64,000 bases of DNA from Selaginella moellendorffii (lineage: Eukaryota > Streptophyta > Lycopodiopsida > Selaginellales > Selaginellaceae), in contig NW_003314285.1 of NCBI RefSeq assembly GCF_000143415.4, forward strand, positions 967,451 through 1,031,450, given 5' to 3'. Positions 36,059-46,816 of this stretch are shown one piece after another. Both the position numbers and the translations under genes were made by a program. Under the pieces are notes generated by a model. It was not told the DNA's origin. It saw only the letters and a list, made by a program, of their open reading frames with translations, and searched no databases. Every line of letters starts with the position of its first letter. Within the stretch, counting starts at the first letter, position 1.

Positions 36059-36505
36059 CAACCAAGCTCTATTTCGTTAAAGTGGGAATTGTCATTATCC
36101 CACTTGTAAAATAAGGTTTCCAAACCTTTATATAGTATATAAATATAACAAAATTCAACTGCATTGAGGCACATGCCATTTTATTTTAAACAAGGAAATG
36201 TCTACTCAATCACTTCTCCTCCCCCTGCCACTGCTTCACCTCTCTCTTCTCCTTGTCATCGTCGTCCAATTTCTTTCCATCCTTTTAATATTGGCTCAGT
36301 TGCTCCGAGTCTAGGTGGAGCCCAAGTCCCCATTCAATCTTTACTTTCCCCTTATTAATAAAACAACTTCGTAGACTTCTAATAACATGCTGTAACACTT
36401 CTAGTATAATGCAAATCCTCTCAAAGAATTGTCTTTTAATATTAATACAATGGCATGGAACCCCATGCCATAATAAGTTACATTTTTAAATAAATACATG
36501 CCATC

Positions 36506-37368
36506 TCAGACTGTTATTTTTTGCCTCCAACGCCTATACAATAATCTTGGAATTTCATCACTCTCCACACTATCAGGATTTAAACCCAATAGTAATGCCA
36601 TCTCTTCTCTAATACGTCCACGCTCATGTTCAGTGGTCGAAGAACCCATCCAGTTGAGCAGATTATGGAGATGCGGATAGTGCTTGGCTAGACAATATAC
36701 ATGCCATAAATGATGACTGGTGTCTGTCCGATCAAATGGCTTCTGATATACCGTTCCATCTGCCATTTGGTTGATTTCTGCAGCCACCTCCTGGATTGGC
36801 CAGTTCTCTATCACCATCGCTCCAAGCCGTTTTGCAAGGTCCCCTAGAACATACAGTTTCTTCTCCCTAGTTTCCATACTGCAAGAGATGGGGTGCACTG
36901 CATATGTGTGCGTGTTCGCTGCAGTTTTAATCGGCGAGTCATCGATGATGAGGATTTCACTTGACCTAGCAGTCCAGTTCATCACTACAGCCTCTGGCTT
37001 GACGAAGATGGGCTTGCTACCCCTCACATGGACCATAGTCAAGCAATCCTCCTGCGTTAGGAGAAAGTCAAATGGTAATATTACTCGCGTCTGATCGTGC
37101 ATCATCTGTAGCAACGTTAATGCATTGTGGCGCATCATGGATGTCCAAACTCCCAATTGCAAATTGAACCTGGCCCTCTGTTTTAAGTGTCGTATGGTCA
37201 TTATTAGATCCCGCAGTTTCTCCCGTGTGATTAATGTGAATCTATCTCTTTTGACCAACTTGCGACCGCAGGTTTTGAAGGGTGCAGTGACATTCGAGGA
37301 CGAGCCACGCTCATGGGAGAAAAGGATACCGTTCAGATCAAAAACGATACAGTACCTTCGCCATGACT
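36506..37368 (-). pseudogene. FCP1/NIF-like HAD phosphatase domain, last exon of the P minus-strand gene
   Basis: About 285 residues. HAD motif I is CIVFDLNGILF: the nucleophile Asp is present, but the second Asp of DxDxT is Asn. LGVWTSMM fits motif II, and ILIIDDSPIKTAANTHTYAVHP fits the IIDDSP motif of FCP1/NIF-type phosphatases that act on phosphoserine in proteins such as RNA polymerase II. The C-terminus is helical and basic. Upstream, a 47-nt intron with GT and AG ends (37369-37415) joins it to the Thr/Pro-rich exon. The exon itself has no stop, so this is one of the best-kept frames in region P. Whether the Asn change abolishes catalysis is open. Confidence 0.65.
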
Positions 37369-37415
37369 CTGGAATGAAATGCGTCAGCATAAAAAATGGT
37401 ACAAGTCAATTTTAC

Positions 37416-38000
37416 CATCTACAATATTAGCGAATGGTGCTCCCGATGGTCGTTGAGAGGGTTTTGGTCGAGGAAACGTGAAGGGCGGAAATACTCTCCT
37501 CTGCAATGTGGGGTCAATCGCATCCGATGGCGTGTGGGCACATGCCATTTCAGCTGTAGACTCTGGTACAACTGACTCAACAGTGGCATGGGGTGGTTCC
37601 GATGGCGTGTGATCACACGCCATTTCAGCTGGTGCCTCCGTTGGCAAAGTGGACATGACTGAACAGGCAGTAGGGGCGGTGTAGGGAGGTTCCAATGGCG
37701 CGTAGTCAGACGATTGGGCACACGTTGAGTCCATTGGAAATGAGGATACGACCGGCTCGGCGGCTGGGGCGGCCTCATGTGGGTCCAATGGCGCCTGGTC
37801 ACCGTCAGTTGGATACGTGGACAAGATTGACTCAGTGGTATGGGCAGCATCAAGTGGAGCGTGGTCAGCTTGCTTGGCGTTGATATGGATAGTAGCCTCC
37901 ACCAGTTCTGATGACTCTTGCAGGCAAGTAGAGTCCACTGGTGGATCCATATGCATGTCCAAATATCTCCCTTCGATTGAGATGGTATCCTCCCGTGCCA
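37416..38000 (-). CDS. Thr/Pro-rich repeat exon of the P minus-strand gene
   Basis: About 195 residues of degenerate repeats of about 25-35 residues with APLxPP, PTE and VVSS words, followed by a Pro/Arg-rich stretch before the HAD exon. The last two repeats carry MACDHTPSEPP and MACAHTPSD, and the MAC(D/A)HTPS words are encoded by palindromes at 37602-37623 and 37527-37548. A disordered linker is the likely role. A 47-nt intron (38001-38047) precedes it. Confidence 0.45.
37602..37623. repeat. Perfect 22-bp palindrome in coding sequence
   Basis: Half-site ATGGCGTGTGA is followed by its exact inverted complement. It lies in the open Thr/Pro-rich exon and contributes whole codons in frame. Confidence 0.85.
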
Positions 38001-38992
38001 CTAAAAACAAACTCATTAGCACATTGAATCGACTATATTGTATTTACCATCAACTGCTATTGAGGAACTAGGACCGATATCACTTGGGCGCACTGCTGAT
38101 TCTGAAGGATTGGACATACGTTTCGACCCTTGCTTGGCACTATCCTTCCTCGACACTAAAGGCTAGAGTTTGTAAATTCAACTGAATAATCTCTACTTAC
38201 CATTTGCTCTGTGACCTACATGGACAATGTTAGAAATGGTAAAAGGTTAGGAATGGATGTACTATTATTTACCTGATGGTTTGTCTTGTATGACCTTCCT
38301 CCGCTGCTTTTTGGCCACCTCAGGCTAGCCATCGTCGTCATCATCGTCGTCGTTGTTATTGTGATCATCACCATTGTGAGGACCATCCAAGTCCTCTTCG
38401 TCCTCCTCTTCTTCGTCCTCCTCTTCTTTGTCCTCCTCTTCGTCCTTCTGCTCTTCCTGCTCATTATCTTTCTTTGGCTCCTCATCCCCCTCCTGCATTT
38501 CTTCCATAGGCTGCTCAGGCTGGATGGCTTGTTCTTCCAGGACCATCTTGGGAAAATCATCTGGCCGAGTCTCCATCTCAAAATACAAGACATCCATAGC
38601 TTGTTTTAGTGCGTGACCTAGGACCGTATCCTCACCCGACTGTCTTAACATGGTTTATGCACATTCTTGCACCCTTCGAAGACAACGAGATGAGAAAAAC
38701 GTGGCCCTGACTTGAAAAGCATCCCTCATCCATTGTACCTCTCCATTGAGATTGGGGAAGGGGAGTCCGCCATAGGAATTTGAGTCAGGAGGTGGTGACT
38801 GGCTGCTTTCGCACACACGCCATAACCGCGAGGTATTACCTATCATCTTTTCGTTGCCCTTCTTCCTTTTTGAATCAAACGCCTCTGATCCCGACGACTG
38901 TCCAACGTGCTTTCGCTTTTTATGACCACTGTCAGTTTGAGCTTGGCTGGTGCTTGCCTGTTTTGCCTTTGAAGAAGTGTCTCCTGCAAGGA

Positions 38993-39014
38993 ATGGCATG
39001 AGACCACACGCCAT
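38993..39014. repeat. Palindrome within a 49-nt intron
   Basis: Half-sites ATGGCATGAGA and CCACACGCCAT. On the minus strand the surrounding 38984-39032 begins GTAC and ends TTGCAG, so the palindrome fills nearly half of a likely intron. Confidence 0.7.
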
Positions 39015-39133
39015 TGCAAATATAATTTGTACCTCTTTTTTTCCTATTGCTTGTCTGTTTGTCCTTCTTCGACGCGCCACCAGTGCGCTTTTCAGTCCTC
39101 GTGTCTGAATATTCACAACGATCTATAATCAAA

Positions 39134-39155
39134 ATGGCGTGAGGCCTCACGTGAC
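39134..39155. repeat. Palindrome within a 56-nt intron
   Basis: The centre GTGAGGCCTCAC is perfectly symmetrical; the distal arm is decayed. It lies in the likely intron 39105-39160 (GTAAGG to TTCAG, minus strand). Confidence 0.65.
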
Positions 39156-39265
39156 CTTACCTTGTGCAGGTTGTGAGCTCAGCCCAACAGTAGCTGTTAA
39201 CGCTGTTTCAGCATCTGGGGGTGGCCACGCTCCTGCATACAGAGCTTGTGAGATAACATTTAAAC

Positions 39266-40605
39266 TTAAAGTGCGTACTCACTAGGTTCGCAGAGAAGAT
39301 ACTGTTTTTCTTTGGCAACTGTAATTATATGCTCCATTGAAGTCACCTCTTCAATGGAGTTTGTCACCGCAACACACGGGACACCCTTGAGTAGTGCGGC
39401 TCGAAAGAATAGTCTGCCGCAGTTGTACTCAACAACGTATTTGCCCTTGGAGTCGGAAGCAGGTGACCCACCCACTATTGCGTTGAAGACCCAGCTGAGC
39501 ATTTCTCATGCTGCACCTGGAGCTTTCTCTGGATTTGAAAGCTCCATAGCCGTCTTCAGTTCCTCAGGCACGGGTAAATTGACCTCCCTCAGATCAATTC
39601 GATCGGCCTTGTCGAATGAAGCTGGGAAGTCACTCCAGTCCCACTCTGCTGCAGGACCAATAACAAGGGCGAGTGTAAAGATGCGGACATTCGTCGGTAT
39701 CTTCTTCTTAGCCATTATCCCATGGATCTCCTGCATCTCCTTGCCTTTCAACCGAGCCTTCACCTCGTTCAAGGCCTTCCAGAACTTGTGATAGGATTTG
39801 GAGTCGTAGATCATATAGTGGACTGAAGATTCCACCTCCGCAAGTCCCACCATTAAGTCAATGATGGAGCTGACTTCGTCTGCATGAGTGATCTCCTCGT
39901 TTGTGAAGTCCATCACACAAAAGATGTTCTTGACCTGCTCATCTCCGCGGGAAACGATGCTCCTCCACCTTTGATCCTCATCCGAATTCACATATACCCG
40001 GTAAGGTTCTCGATAGGCCTCTGCTGCGGGGTCGAGCTGTTTCTGAAGCCGGCGGTCGACATCCCTTTTAATGAAATTTGGATACTGATCCAACTTCTCA
40101 GCTTTACTTTTCGTGGCATCTCGCAGCAGATCGATGAACTTGGGGGCCCCCTTCACGTACTCGTTGATGTCTTCATTTGACAACTCCAGCTCTTCCATCA
40201 TCTCTTGCGTGGTGTCGATGCTCACCCTCTCCACGGCCACTTGCTCGAAGATCCAATCCTTCAATAGCGCACGAGCTCTCAGAGTCGTGCACAAGTCCTC
40301 ATATGTCACAATATGGCCGGGAGTCATTTTGGTCTTATTGAAGACTACCTCACCACATAGAAGAGCATTAGCCACTGTCAGAAGGTCGTCGTCGTCTAGA
40401 GACCGCGAGAAACGCAAAGCATTGAGCTTCAAATCATTGGGCTTCCGGCCGTCCTCCACACCCATTGAGTTTAGCAACTCCCCATCATGGTACCTCCTCA
40501 GCACATCTACCCATTTGTCAAAAACAACTTTTGTCGCGAGTAGAATGTTATGGATGCTGAGTGTGTCATTGACCCCCAGTGTTTCGAGAGAAGACTCGAG
40601 AATTC
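39266..40605 (-). pseudogene. Methyltransferase-like part of the P minus-strand gene
   Basis: A frame of about 370 residues (40605-39506) continues after one TGA (39503-39505) into 39502-39266. The last part reads VVEYNCGRLFFRAALLKGVPCVAV and then a helix with EHIITVAKEKQYL. This resembles motif I and its following strand in N4/N6 DNA methyltransferases (V-x-D-x-x-x-G-x-x-x-x-x-A-A), with a degenerate glycine pattern. Upstream, LVIGPAAEWDWSDF could be a motif IV analogue. The position after a ParB-like domain is the same as in X. Enzymatic activity is doubtful because the AdoMet loop is altered. The helical N-terminal 250 residues are not recognised. Confidence 0.4.
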
Positions 40606-40616
40606 CTGCAATGGAA

Positions 40617-40638
40617 ATGGCGTGAGGCCACATGCTAT
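40617..40638. repeat. Palindrome within a 58-nt intron
   Basis: Half-sites ATGGCGTGAGG and CCACATGCTAT. Intron 40606-40663 (GTAGGT to TTGCAG, minus strand). Confidence 0.7.
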
Positions 40639-40663
40639 GCCACATGCAACGAGGCTTACCTAC

Positions 40664-41839
40664 CAGGCGCTAGTTGCTAGTGCACGTCCTTGTCCTGGTT
40701 TTTGTGGCTTCTTCAGTTGAACCTAGAGCTTCCGTGTTCGTGCCAATGTCTCGTGCAGACCTGATTTGTAGCACGTTTCTTGCTTGACATTCTACGCGTG
40801 GGAGATGGATATGATAGATCGGAGGGGCGAGTTGCCTTTTATCAGGCGGACAACTCTTGTCTTGAAGACTTTCTTCACCTCCTCGCCCACCATAATATCC
40901 ACAACTATCTCTTGCATCGCCAAGCTATAATGCTGCCCAGAGACGGCATAGAACCGGATGTTCTAATTGTCCAACACCTTCCTATTGATCAAGTCTGGAA
41001 ACCTCGTCTTGCCCTTCATTGTTCGATAGTAGGGGATCACGTCTGCGATGTCGGGTGTTACTGGACTTGCCAGCATCTTCTGCTTCAGTTTCTCTACCCA
41101 CTCATCAGATACTAGCCTGTGGTTGTATTTGCTTTGGATGTCGATACGGCTCACGTCGATTGTATATACTTTGTTGGAATAGTACCAAGTACTATTATCT
41201 GTGATGATTTTTGCTGCCTCTTCTTGCTCTTTCTGCTCTTTGCGGCTCTTCTTTTTGGTGGGTGTAGTGTTCGAACCCGAGGCAATGGCATCACCGAGTA
41301 ACTTCTTTTTTTGGAGCAAGAGAGTCGGACGTCAGCTTGAGCTTGACCACCTTTTTCTGCTTCGGGGTAGTTTCCAGATCGACCCCCTTCCCCTTCGCTT
41401 CGCGAACTGGAGGCACTCTCAACGGCTCAATGTTGGAATATAGTTTTTGAACATCGCCGTAGGTGAGGTCCGTGGATTCCATGTGATCTTCATAGACCCG
41501 CAGCGTCTTTGAAATTGTGGGCCTCCTGGACAACCTCTCCCTAGCTCCCTCTAGGAATTCCTCATAGCCGCTGCCCCCCTCCGGGAAGCTGCTAGGATGT
41601 GCAAGGTGGATCTTGAAGGCAGACGCTGTCTCTACCACAAGTGCCAGTCCATATTCTTGCATGGAACTGCATGGAGTGTCTGTCACTTGGATGAGGATCC
41701 CCATGCATTCTTTTCTCCCACCATCTGTGTTGTACAGCCTCAGATCCTCGCCTTCCATCCCGAAAGTCCAACTGGTGAGCTCCTCCCCCTTCTCTGCATC
41801 CACATTGACAGTGGCTGGAAGAAGAACGCAATTCCTCGC
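40664..41839 (-). pseudogene. ParB-like N-terminal part of the P minus-strand gene
   Basis: An unrecognised domain of about 170 residues (41839-41330) ends in a Lys-rich linker. A one-base shift at the A7 run near 41309 leads into the frame 41319-40963, which reads YTIDVSRIDIQSKYNHRLVSDEWVEKLKQ, like the start of ParB/Srx-like domains, and, after an in-frame TAG (40963-40965), FYAVSGQHYSLAMQE, where SGQH stands for the family's GxHR. The frame continues with two more TAG codons to the intron at 40663. In bacteria such domains bind or cut DNA and use nucleotides; here it likely gives DNA binding. One frameshift and three TAGs make this copy defective unless mis-read. Confidence 0.45.
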
Positions 41840-42078
41840 CTGTTCAAAAATGCACAACAATTAGAGCTGACAGATGAAAAGCTAGCAGCTGGAAATAACG
41901 TGAGGCCACACGCCATTCACCACTGCATCAGATGTCTTGAGGCTGCATCCTAAGATGGCGTGAGGCTACACGCCATCTGTAACCGGACTGCACTCGAGAG
42001 CCCAATCGGTGCATGCCAATGTTGCTACTGAATGGCATGTGGCCTCATGCCATTTTCTACTTGGCCTAAAAGACTTAC
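41840..42078 (-). other. Likely intron with three palindromes
   Basis: On the minus strand it begins GTAAGTC and ends TTTTGAACAG. It holds palindromes at 41895, 41955 and 42032. At 239 nt it is much longer than the other introns in this gene; a small internal exon (ending near 41950) cannot be excluded. Confidence 0.5.
42032..42053. repeat. Palindrome close to the consensus
   Basis: Half-sites ATGGCATGTGG and CCTCATGCCAT; one mismatch from perfect symmetry. Confidence 0.8.
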
Positions 42079-42972
42079 CATTTGAAGCCGAATGGAGGCG
42101 TGACAATCGAGGCCAGACTCGCTGGCGAATGTGCACTGTGTGTGCAGCGGATCGTAGCAGCAAGGCTACTCTGCCACTTACAGTTGGAGAGTGGCGCTAA
42201 AATCTCCCGGGACGCCAAGTGGGCTGCGTGTGGGTGGCGGAGTGGGCGGCGGAGTTGGCGGCGAAGTTACAAACTGGGTGTGTCTTGAAGTGGACGCCGA
42301 TGCACACGAGCGCGATGCGAGCGCGAGTGTGATGCAAGAGCGAGTGGACGCCGATGCACACGAGAAACCTGTAGAGAAGGTAGATGAGCGCGAATGTGAG
42401 CGTGATCGCGAGTGGGAGCGTGATGCGAGCGCGAGTGTGATGCGAGCGCGAGCACGAGTACGAAGCAAAATGCAAAACCTAACCTCACACGTGCGAAATG
42501 TCACGACGGTTGGTAATCCCGCCACGTCATCATTCCTCGGACTTGGGCGCCACTATTAATTTCTGGATTGCCGCGCGCATGCAAGCACGCAAAATCCAAA
42601 AGAAATCCGCAACGTCATCATTCCTCGGACTGCATGCACGCGAAATCCAAAAGAAAGATCATGATTGGGATATCATTTAATACCCTCGCTATATTTATAC
42701 CATGCATGATTGGATATTCCAAAGCATCTTGTATTTCCAAAAATGGCAGATGTTCAGCTAAATAAAGAAATTCTATCTGTTTCTATTTTTCTCTCAAATC
42801 AATATTATAGCGTGTGGGCTCATGCAATTTTGAACCAAAGAAACCCAAAAAACGTTGGACCCAAAATATTTTGAAAAAACCCAAAAAACCCTAAACATTC
42901 TAAACCCAAAAGTCCAGGCGTCCTGTGGCGTTATTCCTTGAATGGCATGTGGGCGCATGCCATTTTCAGGGC

Positions 42973-43110
42973 CAAATGCTGAATGGAGAAAAATTCCCTT
43001 TCAGTGCAAATGCTGCAAGAGGCAGATGCCGAGCACAAAGGACTGTAACTACCTCACATGACACAGATAAACTTTTCTCTATTTGGCAAAGATAAACTTT
43101 ATAGCGTGTG
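42973..43110 (+). repeat. Repeated block, copy 1 (copy 2 at 43702-44060)
   Basis: CAAATGCTG, then TGCAAGAGGCAGATGCCGAGCA and, further on, AACTTTATAGCGTGTGGGCTCATGC recur at 43702-43770 and 44030-44060. Each block ends in a palindrome that is followed about 80 bp on by another. Confidence 0.65.
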
Positions 43111-43675
43111 GGCTCATGCAATTTTGAACCCAAAAAATGCACCAAAAAATTCTCGGCGTCATTTGGCGTTATCTCTTGAATGGCGTGGGGCCGTATGCCA
43201 TTTTCAAGGGCACATAGGAGTATATTCCTAGGATATCCTGACATGTGTGAGATTTTTTTGAGTTTTCTGGAGATCCAACTGTTAGATCGCAACTAGATTT
43301 TACAGAATGGTATACAATGCCCTTCTTGATGACCCTGCAGAGAAGCATCTCGATCGGACACCACATGAGACCACACGAGCCTTACAATATTTCAGGGGCA
43401 TTTTCCATAGATCCGACCGTTATTTTGCTCCAAGATTTTACAGTTTGGTGTGCATTGACCTTTCCATTGACACTGCAAAGGGACACCACAATCAGATGTG
43501 GGATCACAAGACACCAACTTCACTAACTTTGGTTTCACCAAGATCTACGTAAGGAGTTATGAAATGAAAGGACCCTCTCTATTGAAATGTGTTTATGGTC
43601 CTAGGGGCATTGTGACATATCAAAGGATTTTGCATCAAGTTCTGTATTTGCATGTTTATCAAGCTACTGAATTGC

Positions 43676-43701
43676 TAAACCCTAAACCCTAAACCCTAAA
43701 C
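43676..43701. repeat. Interstitial plant telomere-type repeat
   Basis: About three and a half units of CCCTAAA in a row, the Arabidopsis-type telomere motif read from the C-rich strand. Single CCCTAAA-like boxes also lie near 42888-42905. Confidence 0.9.
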
Positions 43702-44684
43702 ATGTGGCAAATGCTGCGTGAAGAAAGATGCCCTTTCTGGGCAAATGCTGTAAGAGGCAGATGCCGAGCAGATGTATCTCAGGCTAGCGAAGGGGACAAA
43801 CGAAAGCTAGCTATAAACATGACGGGATGCAAATAGATTACTAGGCTGGTCTTGCGAAAATCAAAAACCATAATTGAAAACATTGAAAATGCAAAAAGAA
43901 AGGTTTATAATATTTTTGAATTTTAAGCAACCAAAGGAATGTAAGTAGGGCATGTGTTTGTAAGTTTCAAAATGCCTCAACCACTTAAATTCCCAAGTAA
44001 ATAAAGTTGTTTCTATTTTTGGTACAGGTAAACTTTATAGCGTGTGGGCTCATGCAATTTTGAACCCAAAAATGCACCAAAAAATGCTCGACTAGCATTA
44101 TTCTTTGAATGGCGTGTGGCCTTATATTGCCATAAATAGACGTACACACACAGCATAATTATTCCTTTACACGGAGAATAATCTTGGCGCGGATCGCTGA
44201 CATGGCATGGCAAAGTTCGAATCACTGACATGGCACAGCTGGATCGAGGCAAGGACATGATGTGACAAAGTTTAACCTCCGACAGCAAAGTCTAGAAGCT
44301 ACTCAGTTTAAAATTTGTCAGAGGAATCATAAGATCTGGTTTGTCAGAGGATTTGATGTGACGTTCAAGCGTGTGTTATTTTTGAATTCTCGAACTCATT
44401 CCTAGGTCTATCATTTTTGTGCGCCGTGTTCTTGGTTCCGCTGAGCGCAGTGAGCGCTGCTTGTGTAAGCGACGTTGTGAGCTGTGGTTTATGCATCTAC
44501 GAGCGGTTGCGGCATTGTGAGCGCCATTGCGAGCGGCAGTTTATGCGAGTGGCAGTTTGTGCGAGCGGCGCTACGAGCAGTTGCAGTGTTGCGAGCGGCG
44601 CTACGAGTAGTTGCGGTGTTGTGAGCGGCACTGTCTTTGGTGTGGCTACCGCTTCCTCTTGATATTCGGCACTTGTGCTTCCTG

Positions 44685-44994
44685 GTATGTTCACCATGGA
44701 ATGGCTTAGGACCACATTTAGAAATGGCATGAGGCCACATGCCATCTTGGGCCCTTGCAATTTCATGGCTAGCGTATTGTCATGTATGTTTTTACTTGCC
44801 TGCAGCTGTGTGTATATCAAAATGGCATGAGGGCTCATGTCAATTTTGTGAATGCAAAATTTCACGTGGGTGTCAATAGCATGTTTGAATAATGGCATGT
44901 GGCCTCATGCTATTGAGGTTGTTTGGTATGTTATGATTTAGGCCATTCTCCAATCATTTTTTGTATGGTCTTAACTTCTTTTCTGCACTTTCAG
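44685..44994 (+). other. Likely 5' UTR intron of the transposase gene
   Basis: It begins GTATGT after CTTCCTG and ends in a pyrimidine-rich TTTTCTGCACTTTCAG one base before the ATG at 44996. It contains palindromes at 44724, 44822 and 44892. Confidence 0.6.
44724..44745. repeat. Palindrome in the 5' UTR intron
   Basis: Half-sites ATGGCATGAGG and CCACATGCCAT; one mismatch from perfect symmetry. Confidence 0.8.
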
Positions 44995-46737
44995 AATGGC
45001 CTTCAGGGTTGGTGAAAAGGTTTACATTTTGAATGGTGGGAAGAGAGTTGCAAAAGAGACCCTTATGTCTATGGATCGGAACTTTGTTATACACTGTCAA
45101 AGGCTTGGGGAAGGCAATGCTGCTGTATCAGTAGAGACTGTCTTCGATGGGAATGTGGTCGCTATTAAACGAGGAGAGATGGTCGTCGGGGTAAATGTTG
45201 TTGTTGCCTTGAAAAATCTTCAGAAGAAAGTAGATGTTGGGGACAGCGCAAGTGCGACGCATATTCCCTCCGTGGATCTTAAGAACCGTGCTACATGGAT
45301 TTAGGCAAAGGTGTTTCTAAACAAACCAGAGGGGGAGGTGGTAGCTGAGGGCTTAGCCACAGTTGTCGATCCAAGAGATGCGGTTGCTAATCAAGAATTG
45401 GGCTGGGATGCTATTGGAGTTGCGATTTTAGAGGTTGTTCACACAGAAGAAAACAGTCTGACTATTAGAAGCATTGTGTGGTGGAAATTGAGGCACTTAG
45501 TGTTTGAGAATGTGAAGGATTCACAATCAAACACCACTACAACTGATGACAGAACATCTCTTCATGGGAAAAGAAAGTACACCTTCCTAAAGTGCAGCCA
45601 AAGGGATCTAAGCAATGAACTGAAAAGGCAGAAAATGGCGATGGAGGTTAGAATGGTCTCGACAGTTGCTTGTTGCAAGAGGAGGTGCTGTCAACATGCT
45701 GATTGGGATGCTATTGAAGAGGAGAGAGCAAGATACAAGACATTGTCCTGGAAGGCAACTCGCAATTTTGTGTATGAGGCATTACGGTCATCTGTTGATG
45801 CTTCAGAACATCAGGTGGGGGGCATGGTCTTCCAGAGGGGTTTGGTCTGCATGAAGGCATGGAGAATCATTTATGGAGTCCCTCGAACCACATTCTACAG
45901 AATCAAAACTGAGTTCGAGGAACAAAGGGTTCAATAGGCAGTCCATGGGAACGACGGTACGCACAAAACCAGAGGTCATGTTGTATATGGAGAGGCAATC
46001 TTCAAGAGGTTTGTCGAGACATGTAGCGAGCAGCAACCACATAAAACCCGCCTCTTGGAAGATGGAACACGAGACACCCAACGAGTTCTCCCTTCCATGT
46101 ATACCAAGGGGGCCATATTGGAAGATGTGAATCGGGAACTCCAGAGTAATGGGTACAGGAAGCTGAGCCAATCTAGATTTAGTAGATTGTGGAGCAACAA
46201 GTTCAGGGATGTGAGTATAGGAAAGTACTCCAGCTTTTCAAAGTGTGACGAGTGCACTGCTATCAAAATGGCTTTGTCGAAGAATTCTTGCAGTGCTCAA
46301 GAGCGAGAGACGTTGGTTAGAAGGCGGCTCGACCACAACATCGAGCAGAGAAGCTGCAGGACTGCATATTATCATAACAGGATTCTCTCCATGGAGAGAC
46401 CTGACTCTTACCTCTGCATCATCCACGACAAAATGGACCAGAAAAAGATGTGCTTACCTCGACTCAATCCTGCCCCCAAGGCAATCTCTTCATCCATGCA
46501 GCTGCCTGTGTCTCTGTTTGGCATAATCGCTCATGGGCATGGTGCCCAGAACTATGGGAACTTCTTTGTACCTCTATGGGGTGGCGAGGGTGCAAACATG
46601 ATGATTGCGTCCCTAGCAAAACACTTAAGGTCTCTGCAAAGTGCGCAGACTGAGCTGAACGGCCAACCCTTGCATAAGGCCCTTGTCGATCGAACCCCAT
46701 ATAGGGTTCAGCTGGAGGAGGAGCAAAGGTTTGCAGT

Positions 46738-46759
46738 ATCGCGTGGGGCCCCATGCCAT
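46738..46759. repeat. Palindrome in the transposase gene
   Basis: GCGTGGGGCCCCATGC core, nearly perfect symmetry. It interrupts the open frame between the first and second catalytic Asp blocks. Confidence 0.75.
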
Positions 46760-46794
46760 CCCAGTGAATATGTTGGCCGTCAGATTGTAGGGTT

Positions 46795-46816
46795 ATCACG
46801 TGAGGCCTCATGCCAT
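46795..46816. repeat. Second palindrome in the transposase gene
   Basis: CACGTGAGGCCTCATGCC; starts 57 bp after the start of the previous one. Confidence 0.75.

Larger units (their letters stand above)
32811..36165. other. Non-coding retrotransposon-like stretch
   Basis: C-rich on the plus strand, without any supported gene. It begins TGTAAGCGAC where X copy 2 stops. It includes an LTR-like fragment related in antisense to the A-family LTR (33690-33812), a C20 run, the CTCGG satellite (33811-34275) and a direct repeat of GGTGTGCCCAAGCCAA near 35751 and 35926. Compatible with a large non-autonomous LTR element, but no LTR pair was found. Confidence 0.4.
38048..39260 (-). pseudogene. Charged linker exons of the P minus-strand gene
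   Basis: From 5' to 3' on the minus strand: a Lys/Ser-rich basic stretch (39100-38850), a segment with WMRDAFQV and a Cys/Arg tail (38800-38655), an in-frame stop, then a helical piece and a long Glu/Asp run (38651-38325). Short inferred introns with GT and AG ends lie at 38163-38200 (38 nt), 38216-38272 (57 nt), 38984-39032 (49 nt) and 39105-39160 (56 nt). Basic then acidic low-complexity regions suit a nuclear protein. No enzymatic motif is seen. Confidence 0.4.
42164..44684. other. Divergent spacer between the two P genes
   Basis: No supported gene. It starts with GCGAGCGC/GATGCGAGCG-type short repeats (42230-42470), then AT-rich DNA with seven palindromes, a repeated block (42807-43110 and 43702-44060), telomere-type repeats (43676-43701) and a GCGAGCGGC-type repeat (44490-44640) in what should be the 5' untranslated exon of the transposase gene. 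Promoters of both genes must lie here; no clear TATA box was assigned. Confidence 0.5.

Noticed and set aside
36020-36160. Complete tRNA gene on the minus strand
   Set aside because: B-box words are present but no A box, anticodon arm or acceptor stem could be paired.
38286-38616. Val/Ile/Leu-rich plus-strand ORF like a membrane protein
   Set aside because: It is the antisense of the Glu/Asp run in the minus-strand linker exon.
42191-42559. Plus-strand ORF of 122 residues in the P spacer
   Set aside because: Made of GCGAGCGC-type short repeats, open on both strands, with no domain.
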